The notes beneath the pieces are model-generated. The model saw only the letters and a program-made list of their open reading frames with translations, ran no database searches and was not told the origin of the DNA. Shown piece after piece: positions 53,941 through 63,489 of a DNA stretch of 64,000 nucleotides. The stretch is from Alphaproteobacteria bacterium. GTDB lineage: Bacteria; Pseudomonadota; Alphaproteobacteria; RF32; CAG-239. The stretch covers positions 1-64,000 of the forward strand of contig JAFTVD010000026.1 of NCBI GenBank assembly GCA_017465945.1, read 5' to 3'. Position numbers and translations under genes: made by a program. Within the stretch, counting starts at the first letter, position 1. Each line of letters begins with the position of its first letter.

Positions 53941-56900
53941 TCATCTTGATTTTATTCTATCTATTGATTTTAATGTTTCATCTATTAATTTTCTCTTAAC
54001 GTCATTGGTCATTATTTTGGTTGTTTGACTATGTCTTAGACGTTTTTTTAGCATTTCTACAATTTTTTCTCCAATTAAATCTTTATCACCAAATACTCCC
54101 TCTACGTAATCTGCTTGAGTATTACCTCTTGCTTTTAACTCTTCAATAAATGGTTTGGTATAATTTTGCCACCCTCCATCAATAAAGAAGCTATCGAATG
54201 TTAGTTGAGGATTTTTTTCTAATAAAACTTTGATACAAGTATTAACATCTATTGCACCATAGTCATTATTACCACCATCTGTAACAGAAAATATATGTGT
54301 GAAGCCACTTTTTGCGTGTGGTTTTTTACCCATATCCTCACCAACATCATTTAGCGCCCTTGTTATAGCAGGGATCAACATATCACAACAACCTCCTTGT
54401 CCTCTTTTTACAGCATCTATATTTTCTCCAATTTCTTTGGTTGATAATTTGGGACGAGCTATTAGAGTTGGTGTTGGCTCTCCCATCATATATGCATAAA
54501 TATTTACCTCTTTGAATGAACGTGCTGCTTCGTACAAAATACAAGATATTGCTAAAGCACTAGCAAATGGTTGCCCACACATTGAACCTGAACCATCGAT
54601 TAATATAACTACATTTGTTTCTGCAATCTCTGTTTGTTTAATTAATTCATCTTCTGAATACTTTCTATTTGTTTTGAAACGCTCTAAATCTCTTTTTCTA
54701 ATATTGGGGTCGCCTCTTCTTATTTTTTGCTCTAGTTCAATATGTCGTCCTAAATCAATACTAGAACCTCCTTGAATTGGAAGAACTGTCATTGTTTGTT
54801 TAGTTCTAGATTTCCCTCTTCTTATGCTATCTAATTTCTTTTGGGTTATAATATCACCAATTAGTTTCTTTGCTTTATTTATTTCGTCCCTAAATTGAGA
54901 AACGTACTTTTGATACTCATCATAATTACCTTCTATAAGTTTTTTAGTTTCCGAATCGTAGTTTATTTCTTTTCTCATATCATTAATATCTATTAATGTT
55001 GGCTTATCATTGATAGGAATATAGTCTTCTAGGGTTTGTTCTTCATTATCTCCCCTATTATCACCTTTGTTTTTCTTAGGTCTTTGTTGTGATTGATTTC
55101 TATCTAGTTTTGATAATTCACTATCATCTAGTGTTTCTTCTGCCTCTTTAGCTAATTCTCTGGTTGCTTTGGCTTTTTCAAGCATTTCTTTTATTTCTTC
55201 TTTAGTATATTCCTTTTGTTCTTTGGTTTCTTTACCTAATTCAAATTGAGAAGAATCTGGATATGCTTGTTGCTTGTTTCCCTCACCATTTTGAGCGGAT
55301 TGTTGTTTGTTTTCGTCTTCGCTATTTTGACTGGATTGTTGCTCGTTTCCTTCACCATTTTGGGTAGATTGTTGTTCATTTCCTTCGCCATTTTGACCGG
55401 ATTGTTGTTCGTTTCCTTCTCCACCACTTTGACCGGATTCTTGCTCGTTTCCTTCTTCACCATTTTGACCGGATTGTTGTTCTTTTTCTTCTCCACCATT
55501 TTGACCGGATTGTTGCTCATTTCCTTCGCCATTTTGACCGGATTCTTGCTCGTTTCCTTCTTCGCCATTTTGACTGGACTGTTGCTCATTTCCTTCTTCA
55601 CCATTTTGACCGGATTGTTGCTCGTTTCCTTCACCACCATTTTGACCAGATTGTTGTTCGTTTCCTTCTTCACCACTTTGACCAGATTGTTGTTCATTTC
55701 CTTCGCCATTTTGACTGGACTGTTGCTCGTTTCCTTCTCCACTTTGACCAGATTGTTGTTCTTTTTCATCACCGCCATTTTGACTGGACTGTTGCTCGTT
55801 TCCTTCTTCACCATTTTGATCGGATTGTTGCTTATTTTCTTTTCCTCCGTTTTTATTTTGCTGAGGAGGCATAATTGGTGGCATACTTGGCATTGAAGGC
55901 ATTTGTCCTTCTAATATTTGAGTTTCTTCTTGCTGATTATTTAAGGCATTTTCAGCTTCTTTTTCTGCTTTTTTATATATTTCTTCCATATGAGGAGCTA
56001 CAAACATATCAAAAAATTCGTCCGCCAAAACTAAACGATCACGGCTTAATTTTTTCATACGTTCTTCATATAACTTGGCATTTATGCTTCTTAATATAAG
56101 AGGTGCTTGCTTTGCCTCAAATTTATCACAAATTTCTCTTATTGTGTCAAAACATTCAGCTCCGTTCATTTTAACACCATCTTTATCTACACCACTTAAA
56201 AGCTCTGGGTATAAATGAAGTGAATGCCATTCGTCTTTCGATTGAGCTGATATTATGCCGTTATTGGCAAAAAAACTATTTCTTGCTAAATCTTTGGTGT
56301 GTTTAATTCTTTTTTCTGGCGTTTCTTCGATTTCTTTTCTTGCATCTTCTAGGCTTAATGGTGATAAATATCTCTCGCCAACGCATATAATTGTTTCAAG
56401 CTCGTTAAGTTTTGCTTTAGCATAATCGCCTCCTGTATTAACAGAATAACGATTTGCATACATATTTTCTAGCTCATCAAAAAATCTATATCTATATGAG
56501 TATTCAACACGTTTTCTTGCTGCTAATTTGGCTACTTTTAACCATTCTTCTCTATTATCAGCTTGTGCTAATCTATCCATATCTTCCATATGCTTTTCTT
56601 GCTCTTTTGATAATTGTTCCATTTTTGGGGTTTCAAGTCCATAAGTTCCTTTAGAATGGGCTATTTCATGATTTACAGCTGTTTCTGCAGCATCTAACCC
56701 GCAAACAAGTGTCCACAACATATCATCAACAATCATATTTTCGCTTGGTATAAAGCAATAACTAATGTTTGGATAGCCATGTTCACCCCATACTATTTTA
56801 GTATCAGGATTATCTTGAGCTGATTCGATTATGTAAGCATGCTTTTGAAGTTCTTGTTGCATATATGATGACTTTTCTATTCTTCTCCAAATTGTACTTT

Positions 56901-57303
56901 TAGAAATTTTTGGAGAATGATGTCTTTTTTCTGCCCAATTTTCTGATATTTCTGGATGAATTGCATAATAAGCTAAAGCCATTCCCCAAAATAATTGAGA
57001 TTCTTCATCTTTTAAGTTTAGAGGTGTTTTTATATCACCTGTTTGTAAAAAATGGTCAAAATTATCAATATGTGACTGTAATACTTGTTTTTTTTCATCT
57101 GTATCAAAAAATGGTGCTAGTTCATTTTGCAAACTTCTTATTGAAGTCTCTGTTATATTTTTTTGATAATCAGGTGATAAAAACTTTTTAGAAAATTCTA
57201 TACGTAAACGATTAAGTTTACTTTTGGTTATATCTTTCACGTGACGGATTTTTGCTTTTTCTTGTAGTTTTTTACTATCTACAATTATATTATTTTTAGA
57301 CAT
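53941..57303 (-). CDS. Giant VWA-domain protein with HExxH metallopeptidase motif and Gln/Ser/Asn/Gly repeats
   Basis: A 1120-residue soluble protein. The N-terminal region (about 1-460) contains HEIAH (212-216), a zinc-peptidase motif, with a possible third ligand in DELENMYANRY about 60 residues on. A PSMPSMPPIMPP linker is followed by about 200 residues of NEQQSGQNGEEG-type repeats (about 480-680), then a charged helical part, and a VWA domain (about 895-1090) with a full MIDAS D903-x-S905-x-S907 (DGSGSM). It resembles COG3864-type peptidase/VWA proteins in concept and CobT in position beside an AAA ATPase, but matches neither closely. First gene of a three-gene operon. Confidence 0.8.
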   Translation of the reverse strand: MSKNNIIVDSKKLQEKAKIRHVKDITKSKLNRLRIEFSKKFLSPDYQKNITETSIRSLQNELAPFFDTDEKKQVLQSHIDNFDHFLQTGDIKTPLNLKDEESQLFWGMALAYYAIHPEISENWAEKRHHSPKISKSTIWRRIEKSSYMQQELQKHAYIIESAQDNPDTKIVWGEHGYPNISYCFIPSENMIVDDMLWTLVCGLDAAETAVNHEIAHSKGTYGLETPKMEQLSKEQEKHMEDMDRLAQADNREEWLKVAKLAARKRVEYSYRYRFFDELENMYANRYSVNTGGDYAKAKLNELETIICVGERYLSPLSLEDARKEIEETPEKRIKHTKDLARNSFFANNGIISAQSKDEWHSLHLYPELLSGVDKDGVKMNGAECFDTIREICDKFEAKQAPLILRSINAKLYEERMKKLSRDRLVLADEFFDMFVAPHMEEIYKKAEKEAENALNNQQEETQILEGQMPSMPSMPPIMPPQQNKNGGKENKQQSDQNGEEGNEQQSSQNGGDEKEQQSGQSGEGNEQQSSQNGEGNEQQSGQSGEEGNEQQSGQNGGEGNEQQSGQNGEEGNEQQSSQNGEEGNEQESGQNGEGNEQQSGQNGGEEKEQQSGQNGEEGNEQESGQSGGEGNEQQSGQNGEGNEQQSTQNGEGNEQQSSQNSEDENKQQSAQNGEGNKQQAYPDSSQFELGKETKEQKEYTKEEIKEMLEKAKATRELAKEAEETLDDSELSKLDRNQSQQRPKKNKGDNRGDNEEQTLEDYIPINDKPTLIDINDMRKEINYDSETKKLIEGNYDEYQKYVSQFRDEINKAKKLIGDIITQKKLDSIRRGKSRTKQTMTVLPIQGGSSIDLGRHIELEQKIRRGDPNIRKRDLERFKTNRKYSEDELIKQTEIAETNVVILIDGSGSMCGQPFASALAISCILYEAARSFKEVNIYAYMMGEPTPTLIARPKLSTKEIGENIDAVKRGQGGCCDMLIPAITRALNDVGEDMGKKPHAKSGFTHIFSVTDGGNNDYGAIDVNTCIKVLLEKNPQLTFDSFFIDGGWQNYTKPFIEELKARGNTQADYVEGVFGDKDLIGEKIVEMLKKRLRHSQTTKIMTNDVKRKLIDETLKSIDRIKSR
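55270..55855 (-). repeat. Degenerate tandem repeat encoding Gln/Ser/Asn/Gly-rich units
   Basis: About 590 bp made of some 17 imperfect units of 33-39 bp, each encoding a variant of GNEQQSGQNGE(E). Unit lengths stay multiples of three. The repeat keeps the other frames open too, so long ORFs appear on both strands here that are not genes. Its length may vary between strains. Confidence 0.85.
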
Positions 57304-57444
57304 TTTATTCTCCTTTTAACCCTGTTTATAATCTATTTTATCATAAAAATTGTTCCATTTCAAGCATTTTTATTCGTGTATTTTATAGGATTGTTTATTG
57401 TTAAGGCTTGACTTAAAGTTTAAAAGGTTGTTATTTGAATTTAA

Positions 57445-59013
57445 ATGATTTTATATGGAATGGGTATGAGGCAAGGTTTTTCTGTTTTAAATATTTTAGG
57501 GGTAACATTTTTGTTTTTTTTAACAACTATGTTATCTTTTGGGTATGGATTTGATGTTTTTAAGGCAAATTTTATCCTTTTTACAGCTTATATGATGTAT
57601 ATTAATCCTTTTGAGCTTTCTATAAAAAAAATGAGGATTTGCTTTGGTGGGGGAATTATTCTATTTGGGCTATTTTTCTTCTTGAATGCCAAAATTTATT
57701 GCCCAATATTTTTTAGCTTGTTTATGATATTGATGTTATTTATGAGTAATAATAAAAATGATTATAATTTGAGTGTTTTTATTATTGCTATTGCGGTTAT
57801 GTTTAACCTTAACTTTATCAGTTGTACAAGAATTGGTGATGTTCAGTATGATTTTGCATCTTGTTATAACTATATTGAGTACATTTTAGATAACAACTTT
57901 ATGTTTTGGAACGAAAATCCAATACTTACAAGGCCTAGCTATTCTGACTACCACCCTATTTTACACTTTTTTATTGGGGCTATAGCCATTAGACTTGGAA
58001 CATTGATGTCTTTTTCTGTTGAAGCGGCTAATGAAGGTATGCAAATTGTATTTTTATTTTATATGTTATGGTATTATATAATATGTAGCAAAATACTAAA
58101 AACTATTGGGTTAAATGGTATTGTTTATATAGCTATGCTTTCTTTTGTTTCGATGTTTCCATCATATAATGCAATTAGCGGATTTATTAATAATGATGCA
58201 CTATTATTACCAATGTGTGCTAGTATAATATATTATAGCTTATTATACCATATTAATGGTGATAGAAAAAGCTTATCGTTAATAGTATTGTTTGCAACGC
58301 TAGCATCTTTGACTAAACTTTCGGGAATTTTAGTTTTAGGAGCAACAGGATTAGTTTTTCTTTATAAGTTATTGAAAAACAGAAATAAAAATACATTTAT
58401 TGAAATATTTGTTGCATCATTTCTTATATTGATTGGAATTTCTATTTGGCCTATTTATCAGCATTTTGTATTAGATATTGGTTTTGGGTATGTTCCACCA
58501 CAAGAACATTTAAGCTTAAAACAATACACCCTATGGGAAAGATTTAATCCTTTAAGTGCTTTTGTTTATGAAAAAACATATTATAATGATTTTGGAACAA
58601 ACTTATGGGAAACAATGACAAAAACAGCCCTATTTGGACAATGGGATTTTTCTTATAGAGGAAATAAGATAATTTGGCTCATTGTTTTTGATATTTTACT
58701 ATATAAAATTATTTTAGGATTATATTTAGTTGGACTTTTATATCTTATGCTAAAAAATTATAAGGATTTTAATGTTTGGTTTGTTGTTTTGTTAATCTTG
58801 GGGATTATTGGTGGACAAATTGCTTTTGGATTAAAACATCCATATATGTGTAATCAAGATTTTAGATATGTAGCTATACTTTCATTATTAATTGCGATGG
58901 TTATTGGTTTGTTTACTAAAAAGTTACCAAACTTTGTTAAGTATAGCATATCTGTTATTATTTTTATGTTTAGTTTATCATCTATGGTTATGTGGTGGTG
59001 GATTGCTTGGTAA
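57445..59013 (+). CDS. GT-C-type membrane glycosyltransferase, PMT/ArnT-like
   Basis: A 522-residue protein with about twelve transmembrane helices. The features of polyprenyl-phosphate-sugar transferases are present: an acidic first large loop (RIGDVQYDFASCYNYIEYIL), then SYSDYHPILHFFIGA, and a late periplasmic loop around NPLSAFVYEKTYYNDFGTN. It probably moves a sugar from a lipid carrier to a surface glycan or protein. The start is uncertain: ATG 57445 has no ribosome binding site, and ATG 57460 or 57466 is also possible. Confidence 0.7.
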   Translation: MILYGMGMRQGFSVLNILGVTFLFFLTTMLSFGYGFDVFKANFILFTAYMMYINPFELSIKKMRICFGGGIILFGLFFFLNAKIYCPIFFSLFMILMLFMSNNKNDYNLSVFIIAIAVMFNLNFISCTRIGDVQYDFASCYNYIEYILDNNFMFWNENPILTRPSYSDYHPILHFFIGAIAIRLGTLMSFSVEAANEGMQIVFLFYMLWYYIICSKILKTIGLNGIVYIAMLSFVSMFPSYNAISGFINNDALLLPMCASIIYYSLLYHINGDRKSLSLIVLFATLASLTKLSGILVLGATGLVFLYKLLKNRNKNTFIEIFVASFLILIGISIWPIYQHFVLDIGFGYVPPQEHLSLKQYTLWERFNPLSAFVYEKTYYNDFGTNLWETMTKTALFGQWDFSYRGNKIIWLIVFDILLYKIILGLYLVGLLYLMLKNYKDFNVWFVVLLILGIIGGQIAFGLKHPYMCNQDFRYVAILSLLIAMVIGLFTKKLPNFVKYSISVIIFMFSLSSMVMWWWIAW

Positions 59014-59037
59014 TATATAGCTTATTTAGAGGAAAAA

Positions 59038-60480
59038 ATGTGGCAACCTGTATTAATGATTAATGGTTTTATTATTTTAGTTATCGGAATAATGATGTTT
59101 ATTCCGGCCTTTGTGCTATTTTATTATACTGGTGTGCCTGACTATACTTTTATACAAAGTGGAATTGCCTCTATTTTTATTGGTGGGCTTTTGTTTCTTA
59201 CAAACTATGGAAAAGTTGAAAAAATATCAGTAACTCAAGGTTATTTAATTACTGTTGTGTGTTGGTTTTTATTACCGCTTGTTTGCTCTATTCCTCTATA
59301 TAATAATGGAGGTATTGTTTATTATGTAGATGCCCTTTTTGAAGCAACATCAGGAATAACAGCAACTGGTGCCACTATTTTAAGTGATGTAGAAAGCAAA
59401 CCTCTATCTATTTTATTATGGAGAGCTATGCTTAATGGTTTAGGGGGTATTGGTATTGTTATATTTGCTGTGGCTTTAATGCCTTTTTTGGGTATTGGTG
59501 GAATGCACTTATTTAGCAAAGAAAACTCTGATACAGAAGAAAAATTTTTACCAAAAGTTAGAGATATCGCAAAAGATATTATTATTACATATGTTTTATT
59601 AAATTTTATTTGTGCATTTGCCTTAAACATGGCAGGAATGAATAAATTTGACGCAATCACCCATGCAATGTCTACACTTGGTACAGGTGGTTTTTCAACA
59701 AAAAATACATCTATTGCCTTTTTTGATAGCTCAAAAATAGAATTTATTATTGGTATATTTATGATTATTGGTGCCCTTCCTATTACATATATAATACTTG
59801 CATTTAAGAAACGTAGCTTTTCTTATATTATTTCAAATGCACAGGTTAATACCTTTCTTAAATTAATTGCTTTTTATATTGTATCACTAACAATATTTTA
59901 CGCTAACTATGCAAATATAGATTATTTTAAGGCTTTTAGATATATTTCTTTTAATGTTATTTCCGCAGTTACAACAACAGGACTTACTTCTTCTAACTTT
60001 GTTTTATGGGGAAGTTGGGCATTTATTGTATTTCTTATTTTTTATATGCATGGAGGATGTACTGGCTCTACAACCGGTTCAATTAAAATTTTTAGATGGC
60101 AAGTGATTTCTGCTTTTTTCAAGAAAAATGCTGTAAATTCTCTATCACCTCATCAGGTTAGTGTTATGAAAACAGGCGATAAGGTAATTAATGATAGTGT
60201 TGTATCTTCTGTTTTTGCTTTGGTTTTAAGTTTTATTTTAGCTATTATATTTTTAACTCTTGTTATATGTTTTGCAGGAATTGATTTTAAAACAGCTATT
60301 GGTGCGGTGGGTGCTTGTATTACAAACTCTGGAGTTGGATTAACAGATGCAACAGGACCTAGCGGTAACTTCTCTTTGTTTAGTGATTTTATAAAATATG
60401 TTTTGTCTTTTGCTATGGTTTTAGGTAGATTAGAAGTTATTTCGGTTTTAGTTTTATTTTCTAAAATAAAGCTTCATTAA
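59038..60480 (+). CDS. trkH: Potassium uptake protein TrkH
   Basis: The membrane subunit of the Trk/Ktr potassium transporter, with about ten helices. The four selectivity-filter loops are visible: TSGITATG (104-111), STLGTGGFS (from 212), AVTTTGLTS (from 310) and ITNSGVGLT (from 428). GCTGSTTGSIKIFRW is also typical of TrkH. Length (480) is standard. GAGGAAAA lies just before the ATG, and the gene is 24 nt after the GT-C gene. The NAD-binding partner TrkA is not in the window. Confidence 0.95.
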   Translation: MWQPVLMINGFIILVIGIMMFIPAFVLFYYTGVPDYTFIQSGIASIFIGGLLFLTNYGKVEKISVTQGYLITVVCWFLLPLVCSIPLYNNGGIVYYVDALFEATSGITATGATILSDVESKPLSILLWRAMLNGLGGIGIVIFAVALMPFLGIGGMHLFSKENSDTEEKFLPKVRDIAKDIIITYVLLNFICAFALNMAGMNKFDAITHAMSTLGTGGFSTKNTSIAFFDSSKIEFIIGIFMIIGALPITYIILAFKKRSFSYIISNAQVNTFLKLIAFYIVSLTIFYANYANIDYFKAFRYISFNVISAVTTTGLTSSNFVLWGSWAFIVFLIFYMHGGCTGSTTGSIKIFRWQVISAFFKKNAVNSLSPHQVSVMKTGDKVINDSVVSSVFALVLSFILAIIFLTLVICFAGIDFKTAIGAVGACITNSGVGLTDATGPSGNFSLFSDFIKYVLSFAMVLGRLEVISVLVLFSKIKLH

Positions 60481-60514
60481 TATAAAATTATCTTATTATA
60501 TTTTAAGAAAAAAC

Positions 60515-60801
60515 TTGATATATAAAAAAATATATCTTATAGTGCTTTTGATATTTGTTTTTTAACAATTTAGGAAATAGCAACGGAGTTCTTAAGTGGT
60601 TGATAGCATAGAGTTTTTCTCCTTGAACTATATCTTAAAAAAATAAGTAAAAAATAAAAAAACAATATCTATAATTAAGGTCTTAAAGGTTATAATTAAT
60701 TAAAAATAAGAGATTTTAAGGCTTTTTAATGACAAATAAATGGAACAGGTATCGTTTTGAACAAAATAAAACGATAATTATTAGATAGGAAATAGATAGT
60801 T
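60515..60801 (+). promoter_or_regulatory. Promoter and long leader of rne
   Basis: A good sigma70-type promoter, TTGATA (60515-60520) and TATAGT (60538-60543) with a 17-nt spacer, lies about 250 nt before the rne start. The leader includes a less A/T-rich patch at about 60571-60620. RNase E genes often have long leaders through which the enzyme cuts its own mRNA, so autoregulation is likely but not shown. No ORF is seen in the 320-nt gap. Confidence 0.55.
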
Positions 60802-63435
60802 ATGAAAAGAATGTTAATAGATGATACACAACCGGAAGAAACACGTGTTGTTATTGTTGATGGTAATAAAATTGAAGATGTAGAATTTGAGACATGTTCT
60901 AAAAAACAGATAAAAGGTAATATTTTTACAGCAAAAGTAATTAGAATCGAACCATCGTTACAAGCTTGTTTTATTGATTATGGTGGTAATAGACATGGTT
61001 TTTTAGCTTTTGGTGAAATTCATCCTGATTATTATAATATATCTGATGATGTTAAGCAAGAAGTTGAAAAAGAAGTTGATGAAATTATTGAACGTAAACG
61101 CCAATATCAATTAGAACGTCAGGCTGAGCGTGAACGTCGTCGTTTAGAACGTGAACAAAAACGTATAGAATATGAAGCTCGCATGGCAATGGAAGCTTTA
61201 GAAAAAGAAAATAGTGAATGTTGCTGTAGCGAAGATTGTAGTTGTCGTGATGAAGATGGTCAGTGCAAGTGTAGCGAAAATGGACATTGTGAATGCGAAT
61301 GTAACTGCTCTTGTGATGAGAATTGTACATGTAATGACAAAACTGAAGAACAAGATTATTCTGAAAACAACGAATTTGATTGCTCTAAAGATGATGTTTT
61401 ATTTGATAATACTGAAGTTGCCGATACTTGTGTTATTGAAGAAACAAATAAAGAGTTTGTTGATGAAGATAATGCAAATATTGAGGCTTTAGATGGTGAA
61501 GTTATTGATGATAATAATGAGCAAACAGAAGATGTTGATAATGAAGATGCTATTGATGTAGAAGAAGAACTTTCCTCTGAACCAGATGATGAAAGTGAAA
61601 CTAAAGACACTCGCAAACCTCGTCGCCGTGGAACTAGATTTTTAGGAAGACGAGGAGGATCAAAAGGCAAATACAAAGTTTCTGCTGATGCTAGCGGTCT
61701 TGGTGGTGAATGTGTTGCTGAAGATGTTGATGATGAAGATGATTTTGATGATGAACAATCTGACAGTATAGAAAAATCACAAAAAAATTATGACAATGAT
61801 AATGATTGTGATGATGAAGAGTGTGAAGCAGAAGATACTGAACGTTATCTTGAAATTCAAAGAAAGCTTATTTACGCAAGAAAATTGTATCATCGTTCTT
61901 CTATTCAAGATGTTATCAAAGAAGGACAAACAGTTTTAGTTCAAGTTGTTAAGGAAGAAAGAGGCAATAAAGGGGCTGCTTGTACTACTTATTTGTCTTT
62001 GGCTGGACGTTATTGTGTATTAATGCCTAATAGAATTAAATCTGGTGGTGTTTCTAGAAAAATTACTAGTGCTACAGATCGTAAACGCTTAAAAGATTTA
62101 ATGAAAGAATTACCTCTTAATGATGATATGTCTATGATTATCAGAACAGCTGGTGAAGATAAAAAACGTGAAGACATTATAAGAGATTATAATTACCTTA
62201 TTCGTACTTGGAATCATATTCGTCATAGTGCTCTTTGTTCTCATGTTCCTTCTATTATTTATGAAGAAGGAGATTTGATTAAGCGCGCTCTTCGTGATAT
62301 GTGCACAAAAGATATTGGTGAAATTATTATTGATGGAGATAAGGCTTATAAAGCTGCAAAAGATTTTGCGAAAATATTGTCACCAAATTTGAGCAAGAAA
62401 ATTAAATCTCGTAAGCCCAATGAAATTCCGGTATTCCAACACTATCAAATTGAAAAAGAATTAGATAAATTACATAATCCGATTGTTCAACTTGCAAGTG
62501 GTGGATATTTGGTTATTAACCCAACAGAAGCCTTGGTTGCAATAGACGTCAACTCTGGGCGTGCAACTCATGAAATGGATATTGAAGAAACTGCTCTAAA
62601 AACTAACCTTGAGGCTGCTGATGAAATTGCTAGACAGTTAAAACTTCGCAATCTTGCTGGTCTTATTGTAGTTGACTTTATAGATATGGACGAAGCTTCA
62701 AATAATCATGCTGTTGAAAAACGTATGAAAGAAGCTTTAAAGACTGATCGTTCACGTGTACAAGTTGCTAAGATGAGCATATTTGGTTTGTTAGAAATTT
62801 CTCGTCAAAGAATGCACTCTTCTTTTGTTGAGAGTAATTATACTACCTGCCCTTATTGTAAAGGACAAGGTGTTCAAAGAACAACAGAATCTGGAGCAAA
62901 TCTTGTTTTAAGAGCTTTAGAAGAAGAAGGTATTAAAAAAGCTTATAATCATTTAGAAGCAAAACTACCACAAGAAACAGCTATTTATATTCTAAATCAT
63001 AAGAGAAGAATTTTAGCTGATTTAGAAGAAAAATATGAAATAGAGATTATTATTTCAGCAGATAGCTCTATTAAAAATATTTCTGATTATAAGTTAGAAC
63101 GTTCTAAAGTGGTTAAAGAAGTTAAAACTCAAGTTGCTGCAACATCTGCATATGAACACGCTTCTTGTAGAGATGATGTTGAAGATGATGACTTTGATGA
63201 TGAAGAATATGAAAATGATGTAGAAGAAACATCTAACGAAAATAGACGTCATCACCGTCGTAGATTTGACAACAGACGTAAGTCTCGTTCTAAAGGACGT
63301 CGTAGAGATAATTACAAAAAAGATAGAAACAATAACTTTGAAACAAGTGAAAATTCTTCGAATAATGTGGCTGAAGTTAAAGCTGATGAACCTAAAGAAG
63401 AAAAGAAAACTTGGTGGAAAAAGCTTATTGGATAA
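60802..63435 (+). CDS. rne: Ribonuclease E with a cysteine-rich insertion in the S1 domain
   Basis: The endonuclease that starts mRNA decay and matures rRNA and tRNA. The 877-residue protein has an S1 domain split by about 275 residues (about 85-360), then the 5'-sensor and DNase I-like parts with catalytic Asp582 and Asp625, and a Zn-link Cys683-x-x-Cys686 (CPYC). The Arg/Lys-rich tail fits RNA binding or degradosome contacts. Insertions in S1 are known in Alphaproteobacteria, but this one holds 14 Cys between residues 140 and 177, then a long acidic part and an Arg-rich patch (RKPRRRGTRFLGRR). AGGAAATAG lies upstream of the ATG. Confidence 0.94.
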   Translation: MKRMLIDDTQPEETRVVIVDGNKIEDVEFETCSKKQIKGNIFTAKVIRIEPSLQACFIDYGGNRHGFLAFGEIHPDYYNISDDVKQEVEKEVDEIIERKRQYQLERQAERERRRLEREQKRIEYEARMAMEALEKENSECCCSEDCSCRDEDGQCKCSENGHCECECNCSCDENCTCNDKTEEQDYSENNEFDCSKDDVLFDNTEVADTCVIEETNKEFVDEDNANIEALDGEVIDDNNEQTEDVDNEDAIDVEEELSSEPDDESETKDTRKPRRRGTRFLGRRGGSKGKYKVSADASGLGGECVAEDVDDEDDFDDEQSDSIEKSQKNYDNDNDCDDEECEAEDTERYLEIQRKLIYARKLYHRSSIQDVIKEGQTVLVQVVKEERGNKGAACTTYLSLAGRYCVLMPNRIKSGGVSRKITSATDRKRLKDLMKELPLNDDMSMIIRTAGEDKKREDIIRDYNYLIRTWNHIRHSALCSHVPSIIYEEGDLIKRALRDMCTKDIGEIIIDGDKAYKAAKDFAKILSPNLSKKIKSRKPNEIPVFQHYQIEKELDKLHNPIVQLASGGYLVINPTEALVAIDVNSGRATHEMDIEETALKTNLEAADEIARQLKLRNLAGLIVVDFIDMDEASNNHAVEKRMKEALKTDRSRVQVAKMSIFGLLEISRQRMHSSFVESNYTTCPYCKGQGVQRTTESGANLVLRALEEEGIKKAYNHLEAKLPQETAIYILNHKRRILADLEEKYEIEIIISADSSIKNISDYKLERSKVVKEVKTQVAATSAYEHASCRDDVEDDDFDDEEYENDVEETSNENRRHHRRRFDNRRKSRSKGRRRDNYKKDRNNNFETSENSSNNVAEVKADEPKEEKKTWWKKLIG

Positions 63436-63453
63436 TTGTTTATTTTATGGTTT

Positions 63454-63489
63454 AAAATCCCTAAAGAAAAATCTTTAGGGATTTTTTTT
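63454..63489. terminator. Strong terminator after rne
   Basis: A perfect 14-bp stem AAAATCCCTAAAGA (63454-63467) / TCTTTAGGGATTTT (63472-63485) with an AAAA loop and more T after it. It also touches the stop codon of the convergent gene and may serve both. Confidence 0.93.

Noticed and set aside
55270..55855. Possible CRISPR array
   Set aside because: Units are contiguous, degenerate and coding, with lengths in multiples of three and no unique spacers.
55236..55896. Long ORFs on both strands (about 190-217 codons) over the VWA gene's repeat
   Set aside because: They are by-products of the in-frame tandem repeat in the real minus-strand gene. Their translations are monotonous and they lack ribosome binding sites.
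53941..57303. CobT subunit of cobaltochelatase (with the AAA gene as CobS)
   Set aside because: Only the VWA/AAA pairing fits. The length, the repeat linker and the residues around MIDAS differ, the AAA protein is more than twice CobS size, and no cobalamin genes are nearby.
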